Notes: generated by a model not told the origin, from the sequence alone. Counted from the stretch's first letter, positions 8,200-17,908 are shown. The stretch is DNA of 64,000 nucleotides from Rhodococcus sp. P-2 (GCF_016598535.1 NZ_CP066779.1:3780053-3844052); one strand, 5' to 3'. A program made the numbers and translations.

Positions 8200-9054
8200 C
8201 TACGCCAGAAACGGTTGAACCTCCTGCGCGACAAGGCGAATGAACTCTCGGACGTCCGGCTCGTCAACGGTCGGTTGGAGTACCACGGTGGTCGCACCCG
8301 CGTCCGCCCATCGCTGCGCTGCTGCCGCAACGTCGGCCGCAGTGCCCACGGCAATCGCTTCCTCCGGCGACTCGCACCCGGACCCCAAGGCTTCGGCAAG
8401 GGCGCGCTCACGACCGCCAGAACCAAACGCACAGATGACGTAAACGACCACCTCGTGATCCTGCGTTCCGATGTGAGCGATCGCTCGGCGCACGCCGTCC
8501 GGGGTCGTCCCTCCCGAGAGCACGGTGCCCTGAGCCAACTCGCCACTGAGCGCCAAAGTCTTTGGCCCCGTGGCACCGACGAGCAACTGCGGCACCTTCT
8601 CCGGGGGCCACGCCAGCTCGACGTCCGTGAGATTGACGTATCGACCGGAAACCGTCACCGACTCACCGCGCAGTAGCCGCTCGACTGCTCCGAACTGCTC
8701 CCGGAGGAGGGTCAACGGCGATTCGGCCTTGGCGCCGATCTGCCGCATCCAACTCTGCACGCCGTGACCGAAGCCGACCCGCAGTCGATCCGGATGAGCT
8801 CTGGCCAGCGCCGAAACCTCCATCGCCGTGATCGCAGTGTTGCGCATCGGGGTCGGCAGCACACCGATCGCCACTCCCAGACGTTCGGTTGAAGCCAATA
8901 CAGTTGCAGCAGTGGCAATTCCTCCGCCGAAGAAGCAGTCCTCCCACAGCCAGACCTCCTCGATACCCACTTCGTCGGCATACCTCGCATGCCGAACCAG
9001 ATCCTCCGGGGACTGCTCCGGGCGCACGACGACGGCGATCCGTGGGGCGCTCAT
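8200..9054 (-). CDS. LLM-class flavin/F420-dependent oxidoreductase
   Basis: A 284-residue luciferase-like monooxygenase with the TIM-barrel start RIAVVVRPEQSPEDLVRHARYADEVGIEEVWLWED. The loop RLGVAIGVLPTPMRNTAITAMEVSAL is typical of the F420/FMN-binding LLM group, as is the RLRVGFGHGVQSWMRQIG region. F420 rather than FMN is likely in this type of organism, but the residues do not prove it. The start overlaps the stop of the upstream patatin gene by four bases (ATGA), which indicates a two-gene operon. Substrate unknown. Confidence 0.87.
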   Translation of the reverse strand: MSAPRIAVVVRPEQSPEDLVRHARYADEVGIEEVWLWEDCFFGGGIATAATVLASTERLGVAIGVLPTPMRNTAITAMEVSALARAHPDRLRVGFGHGVQSWMRQIGAKAESPLTLLREQFGAVERLLRGESVTVSGRYVNLTDVELAWPPEKVPQLLVGATGPKTLALSGELAQGTVLSGGTTPDGVRRAIAHIGTQDHEVVVYVICAFGSGGRERALAEALGSGCESPEEAIAVGTAADVAAAAQRWADAGATTVVLQPTVDEPDVREFIRLVAQEVQPFLA

Positions 9055-9905
9055 GCCGTCACCAGAAACGCGGCGATCTCGTCGGCTGTTCGTCGGCCCT
9101 GTTCGCGGCCGAGTTCAGCTGCCGGACGTCTGGTTGTCGGCGAGAGGGAGTTGGTTCCGATCGCTTCGACGACGGCGTCGTCGGCGAAGATCGGCAGCAC
9201 GCGCTTGGGCGCCATCACATCGATTTCCTCTCGTAGACTGCCGCCGAGAAGATTCGGGGCGGGGTCGGCTGCAGGTGAAAGAACCACGATCACATCGCAG
9301 TCGGCAGCCAACTGAACATTCGAGCCACTTGCCATTCCGCCGTCCATGTACCGCTCGCCGTCGATCGTGACTACCGGCCACACCCCGGGGACGGCGCAAC
9401 TCGCTCCGACTGCGTCGACCAGGTCTACGCCGTCGGCATTGCCGAACACCCTCAACTCACCGGTCCGTGTGTTGATCGCCGGGATGCGCAACTCGCGATC
9501 GGGCCACACGCGATTGCGCAGCCTCGCCTCGATGACCGCACGACGCTCGGCGGGTTCGACGGTGTCGGCGTCCGTCGCCGCCTCGCCGAGCGCACGGAGT
9601 TGCTCGGCCCGGTCCTGCGATCCTGCAATCGCGTCGACGAACATCTGACCGAGAATCTCGACATCGATCTTCGGGTCGAGCTCCCCGGTCGCCTCCGCTG
9701 TTTGAGCGTCGAAAAGTTCCTGCAGTGTTGCACCGCCCGCAATCTGAGCGCTCACCGTGGAACCTGCTGATGTGCCGATCAACACGTCCGCCGTCAGCAA
9801 CGCTGCGGCAGCGTCCGGAGATTTTTCCTGAACGCCCAACAGAAAACCTGTTTCCCAGGCAATTCCTGCTACGCCGCCACCGGCAAGTACCAACCCCAAT
9901 TTCAC
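9051..9905 (-). CDS. Patatin-like phospholipase (RssA type)
   Basis: A 284-residue protein from GTG 9905, preceded by AGAGGTGG. The oxyanion loop is LVLAGGGVAGIAWETGFL (about 4-21). The nucleophile is in the GTSAGS elbow (about 49-54), and the catalytic Asp is in the YMDGGMASG stretch (about 189). These form the Ser-Asp dyad of cytoplasmic acyl hydrolases. Members cleave acyl esters of phospholipids or lysophospholipids. A longer reading from 10142 would run through the DhaKL gene and is not credible. It is transcribed divergently from dhaKL and translationally coupled to the LLM gene downstream. Confidence 0.87.
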   Translation of the reverse strand: MKLGLVLAGGGVAGIAWETGFLLGVQEKSPDAAAALLTADVLIGTSAGSTVSAQIAGGATLQELFDAQTAEATGELDPKIDVEILGQMFVDAIAGSQDRAEQLRALGEAATDADTVEPAERRAVIEARLRNRVWPDRELRIPAINTRTGELRVFGNADGVDLVDAVGASCAVPGVWPVVTIDGERYMDGGMASGSNVQLAADCDVIVVLSPAADPAPNLLGGSLREEIDVMAPKRVLPIFADDAVVEAIGTNSLSPTTRRPAAELGREQGRRTADEIAAFLVTA

Positions 9906-9968
9906 GCCGTCCACCTCTCGTCGATCGTGATCCGTGCCCGAAGTCGACGTTAGACCTACTCTGAAGTG

Positions 9969-11654
9969 ATGTTCATGCGCAGCGCAAAGACATTTGTTCC
10001 CGACGCACTCCGCGGGTTGATCGCATCCACCGACGACATCGCGTGGAATCCCGACCCGGGATACCTCACTCGCGCGACACCACTTCCCCGCGGACGTGTC
10101 GCACTCGTCTCCGGTGGCGGTTCCGGTCACGAACCCATGCACGCCGGATTCATCGGCGAAGGAATGCTCACGGCCGTCTGCCCCGGTTTGGTCTTCAGTT
10201 CACCCAATGCACTTCAGATCCACGAGGGATCCAAGGCTGCCGATGCGGGCGGCGGCGTTCTGCACGTCGTGAAGAACTACACCGGCGACGTGATGAACTT
10301 CGGCATCGCGCGAGAGTTGCTACGCGAGGACAAGATCGACACAGACGTCGTGCTGGTGGACGACGACGTCGCGACGGAACGCGCGGACGGCAGCGGCCCG
10401 GGGCGACGCGGTACTGCGGCAACCATCGTGGTGGAGAAGGTCTGCGGCGCTTCCGCCGCCCGCGGCGACGACCTGGCCGAGGTGACCCGGATCGGACAAC
10501 ACGTCGCGCACTCCGCACGAAGCATGGCCGTCGCTCTGCGCCCGTGTACTTTGCCGGGGGCTGACGAGCCGTCCTTCGACCTACCGGACGGCCAGATGGA
10601 ACTCGGTATCGGAATCCACGGCGAACGCGGCACAGAACGCGTGGACGCCCTGCCCGCACCGGAATTGGTGCAGCGGCTGACGGACCCGATCATCAAGTCC
10701 CTGAGTCTCGCCGAAGGTGATCGCGTCATCGCCGTCGTCAACGGTCTCGGTGCAACCCACCCGCTGGAGTTGCAAATACTGTTCGCCGAACTCGGAGAAT
10801 ATCTGGACGAACAGGGAATTCACATCGAGCGGACATTGATCGGAACGTTCGTCACTGCATTGAACATGGCCGGGGCATCCATCACCCTTGTTCGCACAGA
10901 CAAAGAAATCCTCGAATTATGGGACGCACCAACAAAAGCGCCCGCCTGGCCGAATGCTATGGCGCGTGAGTACACCGGTGTCGGCAAGCGCGAATCATTC
11001 GGTCCCACATTCACAGCCGACACCTCACGCACGGCCGAAAGCAGCTTCGTCGGCAGCTGGATTGCGGACTGGGCCGAAAAGGTACTGGAGCAGGAGCCGG
11101 CACTGACCGATCTCGATCGACGCGCGGGCGACGGCGATTTCGGAACCAACATGGTGGCCGCACTGGATCAGCTCGACATCTCGGCGATCCGTGACACATA
11201 TTCCACCGCAACGATATTCGATGCAGTCTCACAGGCGTACCTCGGCCATGCCGGTGGTACGTCCGGCGCGTTGTTCGGCATCTGGTTCCGGCATTTCTTC
11301 CGCGTCGCCGCAGACTCGGCGGACTCCGAACTCGGCCTCGGTGCGATCGCGGCTGCAGCGCGGGCGGGGCTCGACAACATCACCTCGCTCGGCGGCGCAC
11401 GCGTCGGCGACAAGACGATGGTCGACGCGATAGTTCCGGCGGTCGAGTCGTTGGAACAATCCGTGACCGCAGAAGCGGATCGGGACACTGCTCTGGCGAG
11501 CGCAGCGGACGCGGCAAGGGCCGGGGCTGAGTCGACCGAAACCATGCTCGCGAACCGCGGACGTGCAAGTTATGTGGGCGAAGCCGCTCGCGGAGTGGTC
11601 GATCCGGGGGCGCTACTCATAGCGTGGTTCTTCGCCAGTGCAGTGGGTCACTAG
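9969..11654 (+). CDS. Dihydroxyacetone kinase, fused DhaK-DhaL (ATP-dependent)
   Basis: A 561-residue fusion from ATG 9969; GTG 9966 is an equal alternative. DhaK spans about 1-330, with the VSGGGSGHEPMHAGFIGEGML phosphate/substrate loop and the His of GIGIHGERG that forms the hemiaminal with dihydroxyacetone. DhaL spans about 360-560, with DRRAGDGDFGTNM supplying the Asp residues that bind Mg-ATP and HAGGTSGALFG the second nucleotide loop. The fusion means it uses ATP like eukaryotic and Citrobacter enzymes, not the PTS. Product: dihydroxyacetone phosphate. No Shine-Dalgarno is visible, so a leaderless mRNA is possible. Confidence 0.93.
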   Translation: MFMRSAKTFVPDALRGLIASTDDIAWNPDPGYLTRATPLPRGRVALVSGGGSGHEPMHAGFIGEGMLTAVCPGLVFSSPNALQIHEGSKAADAGGGVLHVVKNYTGDVMNFGIARELLREDKIDTDVVLVDDDVATERADGSGPGRRGTAATIVVEKVCGASAARGDDLAEVTRIGQHVAHSARSMAVALRPCTLPGADEPSFDLPDGQMELGIGIHGERGTERVDALPAPELVQRLTDPIIKSLSLAEGDRVIAVVNGLGATHPLELQILFAELGEYLDEQGIHIERTLIGTFVTALNMAGASITLVRTDKEILELWDAPTKAPAWPNAMAREYTGVGKRESFGPTFTADTSRTAESSFVGSWIADWAEKVLEQEPALTDLDRRAGDGDFGTNMVAALDQLDISAIRDTYSTATIFDAVSQAYLGHAGGTSGALFGIWFRHFFRVAADSADSELGLGAIAAAARAGLDNITSLGGARVGDKTMVDAIVPAVESLEQSVTAEADRDTALASAADAARAGAESTETMLANRGRASYVGEAARGVVDPGALLIAWFFASAVGH

Positions 11655-11755
11655 CGAGCACTTCGGAGCTGTGACTAATCTGGCAGCCACAGCACATCGT
11701 TTGTGACGGCCCGTGGGCAAAAGCACCGGTCTCACTCACCACACAGGAGCAGCCC

Positions 11756-13378
11756 ATGCTGAGCACCATGCAAGACGCCCCCCTCTCCATTGCTCAACTT
11801 CTGCGCCACGGCGCCTCCGTTCACGGCGCCTCCGAAGTTGTCACGTGGACCGAGTCAGGCCCGCGCCGTGTGTCCTACGCTGACGTCGGCAAGCGCTGCG
11901 CACAGCTCGCACACGCCCTGCGCGGACTCGGGGTCGAGGGTGACGAGCGAGTCGCCACGTTCATGTGGAACAACTCCGAGCACCTCGAGGCGTACCTGGC
12001 GATCCCCTCGATGGGCGCCGTGCTCCACACGCTGAACATTCGCCTGTTCCCGGAGCAGTTGATCCACGTCGCCAATCACGCCGAGGACCGCGTGATCATC
12101 GTCGATCCGTCTCTGATTCCGCTTCTCTCCCCGCAGCTTCCGTCACTGACGACCGTCAAGCACATCATCGTCACCGGCTCCTCCACTGCAGGGCTCGAAG
12201 CTCCCGAGGGCGTGCAGGTTCACACCTACGAGGGCTTGATCGCCGATCAGCCCACCGAGTTCGACTGGCCAGAGGTCGACGAACTCAGCGCTGCCGCAAT
12301 GTGTTACACGTCCGGTACCACGGGCGACCCCAAGGGCGTCGTTTACTCCCACCGTTCGATCTACCTGCACTCCATGCAGGTCTGCATGAGCGACGGCCCC
12401 AACCTCGCACAGGGCGATCGTGCACTCGCCGTGGTACCTCAGTTCCACGCCATGTCGTGGGGACTCCCCTACGCCGCATTCATGATCGGTGCTTCGCTGA
12501 TCATGCCCGACCGCTTCCTCCAGCCTGCCCCGTTGGCAGCGATCATCGCCAGCGAGAAGCCGACGTTCGCCGCAGCCGTACCCACCATCTGGCAGGGCCT
12601 GCACCTCTACCTCGAGCAGAACCCGCAGAACATCTCCTCGATGCGCGAGGTTCTGATCGGCGGGTCCGCGGTACCGCCCGCACTCATGCACGCGTTCGAA
12701 GCCGATCACAACGTCTCGGTCCTGCACGCCTGGGGCATGACCGAAACCTCCCCGCTCGGATCCGTTGCCCGCCCGCCGGCCGGTGTCACCGGCGACGCGA
12801 TGTGGAAGTACCGCTACTCACAGGGCCGCTTCCCGGCATCGGTCCAGGCACGTCTCATCGACGACGACGGTAAAGTTGTTGCACACGACGGTGTTTCCGT
12901 CGGCGAACTCGAAGTGCGCGGACCCTGGATCACCGGGTCGTACTACGGCGTCGATGCGGAAGACAAGTTCAACGACGGCTGGCTCAAGACCGGCGACGTC
13001 GGATCCATCACGGCCGACGGCTTCCTGAGCTTGTCCGACCGCTCCAAGGACATCATCAAGTCCGGCGGCGAATGGATCTCATCGGTCGACCTCGAGAACG
13101 CCGTGATGGGTCACCCCGACGTCACCGAAGCTGCCGTCATCGGCGTGCCGGACGAGAAGTGGGACGAGCGCCCGTTGGTCGCGGTTGTTCTTCGCGCCGG
13201 TTCCGAGACCACGATGTCCGAACTGCAGCAGTACCTTTCGGACAAGGTCGCCAAGTGGCAGCTCCCCGAGAACTGGGCTGTGGTTCAGGAAGTCCCGAAG
13301 ACGAGCGTCGGCAAGTTCGACAAGAAGCGCTTGAGGGCCGACTACCACGAGGGCGGACTCGAAGTCACGCGACTCTGA
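11756..13378 (+). CDS. Fatty-acyl-CoA ligase (FadD/AlkK type)
   Basis: A 540-residue AMP-forming adenylating enzyme preceded by AGGAG. The P-loop-like motif is MCYTSGTTGDPKGVVYSHRS (about 182-201). The A5 motif is HAWGMTETSP. The hinge region is LSDRSKDIIKSGGEWISS, and the catalytic lysine lies near the C-terminus in SVGKFDKKRLR. Length and motifs fit the medium/long-chain acyl-CoA ligases typified by AlkK. It activates a fatty acid to acyl-CoA with ATP. It ends at a strong shared terminator and faces the TetR-SDR-thiolase operon. Confidence 0.92.
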   Translation: MLSTMQDAPLSIAQLLRHGASVHGASEVVTWTESGPRRVSYADVGKRCAQLAHALRGLGVEGDERVATFMWNNSEHLEAYLAIPSMGAVLHTLNIRLFPEQLIHVANHAEDRVIIVDPSLIPLLSPQLPSLTTVKHIIVTGSSTAGLEAPEGVQVHTYEGLIADQPTEFDWPEVDELSAAAMCYTSGTTGDPKGVVYSHRSIYLHSMQVCMSDGPNLAQGDRALAVVPQFHAMSWGLPYAAFMIGASLIMPDRFLQPAPLAAIIASEKPTFAAAVPTIWQGLHLYLEQNPQNISSMREVLIGGSAVPPALMHAFEADHNVSVLHAWGMTETSPLGSVARPPAGVTGDAMWKYRYSQGRFPASVQARLIDDDGKVVAHDGVSVGELEVRGPWITGSYYGVDAEDKFNDGWLKTGDVGSITADGFLSLSDRSKDIIKSGGEWISSVDLENAVMGHPDVTEAAVIGVPDEKWDERPLVAVVLRAGSETTMSELQQYLSDKVAKWQLPENWAVVQEVPKTSVGKFDKKRLRADYHEGGLEVTRL

Positions 13379-13408
13379 CCCGGGTTGGGATCCTGAAGTA
13401 CGAATACC

Positions 13409-13447
13409 GAAGGTGGGCAACAGGTTTTCGACCTGTTGCCCACCTTC
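13409..13447. terminator. Strong bidirectional hairpin terminator
   Basis: The arm at 13409-13425 (GAAGGTGGGCAACAGGT) is perfectly complementary to 13431-13447, giving a 17-bp stem with a 5-base loop. It lies between the convergent acyl-CoA ligase and TetR genes and can serve both strands. Confidence 0.88.
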
Positions 13448-13465
13448 GTTCAGGCCGAGACACTT

Positions 13466-14092
13466 TTACGGACGATACCCGACCGTGTGAAATGTGATGT
13501 CGACGTACTTCTGCGCCAATTGCGACGGTGACATCGGGCCGCCGGTCTGAAACCAACGCGGTAGCGACTGGGCCATGCCGAGTATTGCCCGGACAGTCTC
13601 TTCGGTGTCGGCGACCGAGAAATCTCCAGATGCCACACCGTCGTCGACGATCCTGCGCATGAGCAACTCGAGCCGCTTACGACTGGCGGCGTATCGGCTG
13701 CGGCTTTCCTGTGAGACATGCCGGATCTCGGTGTCCAACGCAGCATGCCGCGATCGGTGGGTCATGTAGAGAACGATCGCCTCCACCACCAAGGCGAAGC
13801 GTCGTACCAGGTTTTCGCCGGCTTCCGCCTCTGCCGCTTCGGTTCTGGTATTCAGCTCACTCATCGAGATCTCGAACAGAGCGACGAGGACTGCCTCTTT
13901 GTTCGCGTGGTGATAATAGAGCGCGGGAACGGTTACCCCGACACGATTGGCGATCTGCCGCACCGTCGTGCCGTGGTAACCGTTCTCGTCGAACAACTCG
14001 AGCGAAGCCGTCAGGATGTCGGTCATCACCAGCGGCGGGAAGGACCTCCAGTCCACGGCCACCGAATTCACCGACTCCACCTCGCCAGTCAT
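13466..14092 (-). CDS. TetR-family regulator of the thiolase-SDR operon
   Basis: A 208-residue protein from ATG 14092. The HTH is at about 20-62: MTDILTASLELFDENGYHGTTVRQIANRVGVTVPALYYHHANKEAVL. The C-terminal ligand domain has the TetR_C features of fatty-acyl regulators (RHAALDTEIRHVSQESRSRYAASRKRLE). It begins 13 bases after the SDR stop, so it is the last gene of the thiolase-SDR-TetR transcript. The 14-bp palindrome upstream of the thiolase gene is its likely operator, giving autoregulation. The ligand is probably an acyl-CoA (inference from context). Confidence 0.87.
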   Translation of the reverse strand: MTGEVESVNSVAVDWRSFPPLVMTDILTASLELFDENGYHGTTVRQIANRVGVTVPALYYHHANKEAVLVALFEISMSELNTRTEAAEAEAGENLVRRFALVVEAIVLYMTHRSRHAALDTEIRHVSQESRSRYAASRKRLELLMRRIVDDGVASGDFSVADTEETVRAILGMAQSLPRWFQTGGPMSPSQLAQKYVDITFHTVGYRP

Positions 14093-14105
14093 GTATTGGC
14101 CGAAA

Positions 14106-14867
14106 TTACCGCGGTGCCATACGGATTGCACCGTCGAGGCGAATCGTCTCACCGTTGAGCATCGGATTGGAGACGATGTGCGCAGCGAGCGCGCCGTACT
14201 CGCTGGGATCGCCCAGACGAGAGGGGTGGGGCACCTGCTGCCCCAGCGACGCCTGGGCGGCTTCAGGCAGTCCTGCCAGCAACGGGGTCTTGAACAGGCC
14301 GGGAGCAATGGTGTTGACGCGGATCAGCAGCGACGCGAGGTCACGGGCGATGGGGAGCGTCATACCGACGACGCCACCCTTCGATGCGGAGTACGCAGCC
14401 TGTCCGATCTGACCGTCGTACGCTGCGACCGAGGCGGTGTTGATGATGACGCCGCGTTCGCCGTCGATGGGTTCGATCTTCGAAATACGTTCCGCAGCAA
14501 GACGAAGGACGTTGAAGGTGCCGATCAGGTTGACGTCGACGACCTTCTTGAACGCGTCGAGCGGGAAGGCGCCCTTCTTGCTGACCGTCTTGACTGCGTT
14601 GCCGATTCCCGCGCAGTTGACTGCCACGCGCAGGGGCCCGAGTGACTCGGCCACGTCGAGTGCAGCGGTGACCGCGGCCTCGTCGGTGACGTCTGCCGCC
14701 GCGAAGCGGACTCGGTCGCCGAGTTCCTTGGCGATGGCTTCACCGTTCGACGACGGAAGGTCGATGATGACGACGCTGGCGCCGTCGGCAAGAAGAGCTT
14801 TGGTGGTGGCCAGGCCGAGGCCGGATGCTCCACCGGTGACGACGGCGACGCTGTCGTTGACGATCAT
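14106..14867 (-). CDS. 3-hydroxyacyl-CoA dehydrogenase, SDR family (HSD17B10-like)
   Basis: A 253-residue SDR starting at ATG 14867 with GGGAA upstream. NAD-binding motif [20 protein letters not shown] (about 8-27), acidic DLPSSN at the end of strand 2 (NAD preference), NCAGIGNA, and the YSASKGGV active-site Tyr-Lys. The sequence closely follows type-2 3-hydroxyacyl-CoA dehydrogenase (HSD10), including [20 protein letters not shown] and the [18 protein letters not shown] ending. It oxidises 3-hydroxyacyl-CoA to 3-oxoacyl-CoA, directly feeding the thiolase encoded 30 bases upstream in the same operon. Confidence 0.92.
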   Translation of the reverse strand: MIVNDSVAVVTGGASGLGLATTKALLADGASVVIIDLPSSNGEAIAKELGDRVRFAAADVTDEAAVTAALDVAESLGPLRVAVNCAGIGNAVKTVSKKGAFPLDAFKKVVDVNLIGTFNVLRLAAERISKIEPIDGERGVIINTASVAAYDGQIGQAAYSASKGGVVGMTLPIARDLASLLIRVNTIAPGLFKTPLLAGLPEAAQASLGQQVPHPSRLGDPSEYGALAAHIVSNPMLNGETIRLDGAIRMAPR

Positions 14868-14896
14868 GAGAGTTCCCTTTCGAAAGGTTATGTGTT

Positions 14897-16090
14897 TCAG
14901 ATGCGTTCGATGATGGTGGCGTTGGCCATGCCGGCGCCCTCGCACATGGTCTGCAGTCCGTAGCGTCCGCCGGTGGCCTCGAGATGGTTGACCATCGTGG
15001 TCAGCAGACGAGTACCCGAGGACCCCAGGGCGTGTCCGAGGGCAATGGCGCCGCCCCACGGGTTGAGCTTTGCCGGGTCGGCGCCGAACTCGTGAGCCCA
15101 GGCGAGCGGCACCGGGGCAAATGCCTCGTTGACCTCGTAGGTATCGATGTCGTCGATGCTCAGACCGGCGCGAGCGAGCACCTTGTGGGTGGCCGGGATG
15201 GGCGCGGTGAGCATGAAGATCGGGTCGTCGCCCGCGACGGAGAAGGAGTGGAAGCGTGCTCGCGGGGTCAGCCCCAGCTTCGACGCCATTTCTTCGCTCA
15301 TGATCAGTGCCGCGGATGCGCCGTCGGTGAGCGGCGACGAGTTGCCGGGAGTGATCGACCATTGCGCCTCGGGGAAGCGCTGCGCGTACTTCTCCGAGTA
15401 GAACGACGGCTTCAAGCCGGCGAGGCCCTCGGCGGTGGTGGACGCGCGAACCGTCTCGTCGACGGTGTGCGAGACGGTCTCACCGGCGGCGTTGGTCACC
15501 GAGATCGGCAGGATCTCCTTGTCGAAGAGTCCCTTCGCCGCTGCCTCCGCTGCCCGCTGGTGGGACTGCGCGGCGAATGCGTCGAGAGCCTCGCGGTCGA
15601 ACTTCCACTTCGCGGTGATCAACTCCGCGGAGATGCCCTGATTGACCAGGCCTTCGGGGTACCGAGCCGCGATGCCCGGACCGGACGCGTCCTTCCCCAT
15701 CGTCGTGGTGCCCATCGGGACACGACTCATAGATTCGACGCCCGCCGCGATCACGATGTCGTAGGCTCCGGCGATCACGCCTTGCGCCGCAAAGTGCGCA
15801 GCTTGCTGACTTGATCCGCACTGGCGATCGATCGTGGTGGCGGGTACCGACTCGGGGAACCCTGCCGAGAGGACCGCGCTGCGGGTGATGTTGAGCGCCT
15901 GCTCACCGGCCTGGCCGACGCAACCGCCGATCACGTCGTCCACCAGGGCGGGGTCGAGGCCGTTTCGGGAAGTGATGGAACGCAGAACGTGGGCCATCAG
16001 TTCGACAGGGTGCGTCCCGGACAGTGCTCCGCCCGGCTTCCCCTTGCCGGACGCGATCCGGACTACATCGACGATCACTGCCTTGGTCAT
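14897..16090 (-). CDS. Acetyl-CoA C-acyltransferase (thiolase)
   Basis: A 397-residue thiolase. The nucleophile Cys91 is in [27 protein letters not shown] carries the first C-terminal signature, [14 protein letters not shown] holds the active-site His, and [15 protein letters not shown] holds the second Cys close to the C-terminus. It cleaves 3-oxoacyl-CoA with CoA in beta-oxidation, or condenses two acyl-CoAs. It is first gene of the thiolase-SDR-TetR operon, with a good promoter and a TetR-like palindrome about 95 bases upstream. Confidence 0.93.
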   Translation of the reverse strand: MTKAVIVDVVRIASGKGKPGGALSGTHPVELMAHVLRSITSRNGLDPALVDDVIGGCVGQAGEQALNITRSAVLSAGFPESVPATTIDRQCGSSQQAAHFAAQGVIAGAYDIVIAAGVESMSRVPMGTTTMGKDASGPGIAARYPEGLVNQGISAELITAKWKFDREALDAFAAQSHQRAAEAAAKGLFDKEILPISVTNAAGETVSHTVDETVRASTTAEGLAGLKPSFYSEKYAQRFPEAQWSITPGNSSPLTDGASAALIMSEEMASKLGLTPRARFHSFSVAGDDPIFMLTAPIPATHKVLARAGLSIDDIDTYEVNEAFAPVPLAWAHEFGADPAKLNPWGGAIALGHALGSSGTRLLTTMVNHLEATGGRYGLQTMCEGAGMANATIIERI

Positions 16091-16185
16091 CTTCGTTCCC
16101 TTCGAGGACGTGCATTGCTGGGGCGGTCCGGCACCCGAGTTTCGTGGCGCCGGGCACCGGACCGAGATCGAGGGAGCACCCTGAC

Positions 16186-16230
16186 TTAGCGCTCGCTAAA
16201 CAACTACCATCCTGCCAACACGCCCGTCAA
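16186..16230 (-). promoter_or_regulatory. Promoter and TetR operator of the thiolase operon
   Basis: On the minus strand TTGACG (16230-16225), an 18-bp spacer and TAGTTG (16206-16201) form a promoter. Immediately downstream is the 14-bp perfect dyad TTAGCG-AG-CGCTAA at 16199-16186. A palindrome placed over the transcription start is the expected site for the TetR protein at 13466-14092. Confidence 0.72.
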
Positions 16231-16280
16231 GGGAAACCACAGCCACGAGGTCACAAAACGGCAATAAAGTCACGAAATGA

Positions 16281-16320
16281 AGAAGTCGCCCCACACCCGG
16301 ACAGGCGTGGGGCGACTTCT
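16281..16320 (-). terminator. Hairpin terminator downstream of the secreted-protein gene
   Basis: Perfect 14-bp arms AGAAGTCGCCCCAC (16281-16294) and its complement (16307-16320) with a 12-base loop. It sits 79 bases beyond the stop of the minus-strand secreted-protein gene. Only a weak T-rich tail follows. Confidence 0.75.
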
Positions 16321-16398
16321 CACCGAGCATTACGACGCTTCATGTTCAGCGCACGCTGGGGGTCACATCGACTCGGTGTGCGGTACCAGCGCCGCCAA

Positions 16399-17178
16399 TC
16401 ACGGGTGCAGGTTGGCCGCTCCGCCGTTCGGCGTCAGAACGGAACCGATATTCGAGTCGGTCCGCGGAGTGACATCCGTTGCCAAGCACATCGTCGGGGC
16501 GTACTGAGTTCCGAACAGTGTCGCCTTCGACAGGAACGTCATGTAGTTCTTCGGGTTTGCGTACTTCCCGGCATCACCGTCGGTGTTGATGTAAACCGCC
16601 GGGTTGGAGGACGTCGTGACAACTTGGACCGAAGGCAGCGTGAAGGTGGCGCCGGCAAGCGCGGTCAAACCCGCATCAGAGGTATTCGAGCCGCCCGGAC
16701 TCGCACCCGCAATCGTTGTTCCGACTCCCCCGTTGAGGGAAAGGTAGGATCCTGCAGCGTCCGCGGCACCACTTGCGTTCACTCGAGTGACCACCGGAGT
16801 ACCACTGAATCCACTACCCGTCCCGGAGACGATGGACGCCGACGTGAAGGTCACCGGATCGATCTTGAATACGAGGTTCAATCGATTCAGGTTGACAACC
16901 GTGGCACCACCGCCACTGGTCGGAACAGTCTGCGAGCCTGGCTGAATCGTGTAGGTGCCCGGCGTCGACGACGAGTGCGCAACCGACATGGAATGAGCCT
17001 GAAGCGGCTGATGAACATTGCCCGCAATGGATGAATTGGGGTCACCCATGCAAGCATTGTTGTAATTCGTCGTCACGTTATGGGCGGACGCCGGCACCGT
17101 TGCCGCAAACACCAATCCAAATGCTGCCGCAGAGATCGCAGCAGTAGTTCCGGCACGCCGAGCGAGAGATACAGTCAT
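16399..17178 (-). CDS. Secreted protein of unknown function
   Basis: A 259-residue protein with a clear Sec signal peptide: basic MTVSLARRAG, hydrophobic core to about 29, and probable cleavage after VPASA (about residue 32). The mature part is rich in Ser, Thr, Gly, Asn and Val, has only two cysteines (one near the mature N-terminus, one near the C-terminus) that could form a disulfide, and no membrane segment or LPXTG. Its low-complexity, beta-prone look suggests a cell-envelope or extracellular protein. I do not recognise the family. The 5' leader contains a 29-bp hairpin at 17228-17256. Confidence 0.8.
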   Translation of the reverse strand: MTVSLARRAGTTAAISAAAFGLVFAATVPASAHNVTTNYNNACMGDPNSSIAGNVHQPLQAHSMSVAHSSSTPGTYTIQPGSQTVPTSGGGATVVNLNRLNLVFKIDPVTFTSASIVSGTGSGFSGTPVVTRVNASGAADAAGSYLSLNGGVGTTIAGASPGGSNTSDAGLTALAGATFTLPSVQVVTTSSNPAVYINTDGDAGKYANPKNYMTFLSKATLFGTQYAPTMCLATDVTPRTDSNIGSVLTPNGGAANLHP

Positions 17179-17908
17179 TTTGAACCTTTTCTTTCGTTGA
17201 GAAACGATTGACGTTCAACAAGATGAAATGTCGCAATCGATTTCGAATCGCGACATCATCGCAAAGAAAATCTCCTCCTCCCTGCACGTTGTCAGAACGA
17301 AAACTCGGATACAGCGCCATGCCGGGGAGACACATCCCGAAGGCGAGACAAATTCGAATACCGTTGCAGGACAGCCTGATAGCAGATTTCAGCTCTGCAA
17401 AGTCCACACATGGCCGGCGGTAGACATCGATATAGGGGTAAGCCTTCGCAGCAATGCAGAAGAATCGCATCCTGCGTCCAGTGCCGGCGAGAAGAGTTCT
17501 CGCATCCCGAAACCCTAGAACAGGTACCAGTTTTCCCGCTTTGTCGAAAAAGTCAAGAAAAGGCAGATAGTTCATACTTTAGACGCAACGCCAGGGCGAT
17601 TTACCTCGACTGGAAGTCGGAAAACCGGTCGAGCAGTCGAATAATATTGACAGACAACGTAAACAAATTGGATCAACGAGGCTGCGACGCTCCCAACGCT
17701 CGTGCGCTGCACGCGACAATTGGTTCGACCGCGCGACACAACCTGGCCGTCCGGACATCCCTTAGTACTTTTGGATGATAGTTTGCAAATCTCGCCCGAA
17801 ATGTCCGAAATCGGATAATCTTCCGCCACAAGCAATTCAAGCCACAGGGGATTCGGGGCGTGGCACCAATCGATGACAACCGCAGGGGGACTGACCGGGA
17901 GGTTGAGC
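17179..17908. other. Non-coding stretch between secreted protein and lanKC
   Basis: About 730 bases, visibly richer in A+T than the flanking genes, with no reading frame showing normal codon bias. It holds the leader of the secreted-protein gene, with outer arms ATGTCGC/GCGACAT at 17228-17234 and 17250-17256. The lanKC promoter region is at its right end. Minus-strand frames around 17078-17575 and 17572-17934 lack ribosome sites and recognisable protein features. Confidence 0.6.
17804..17819 (+). promoter_or_regulatory. Candidate operator and -10 element for lanKC
   Basis: The 12-bp dyad TCCGA-AA-TCGGA (17804-17815) overlaps a -10-like GATAAT (17814-17819). A second CCGAAAT lies just upstream at 17796-17802. 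No convincing -35 is present, which would suit an activated promoter. The start codon of lanKC is about 90 bases downstream. Confidence 0.4.

Noticed and set aside
9906..10142. N-terminal extension of the patatin gene
   Set aside because: It would overlap the dhaKL coding sequence on the other strand and lacks similarity; GTG 9905 with AGAGGTGG is better.
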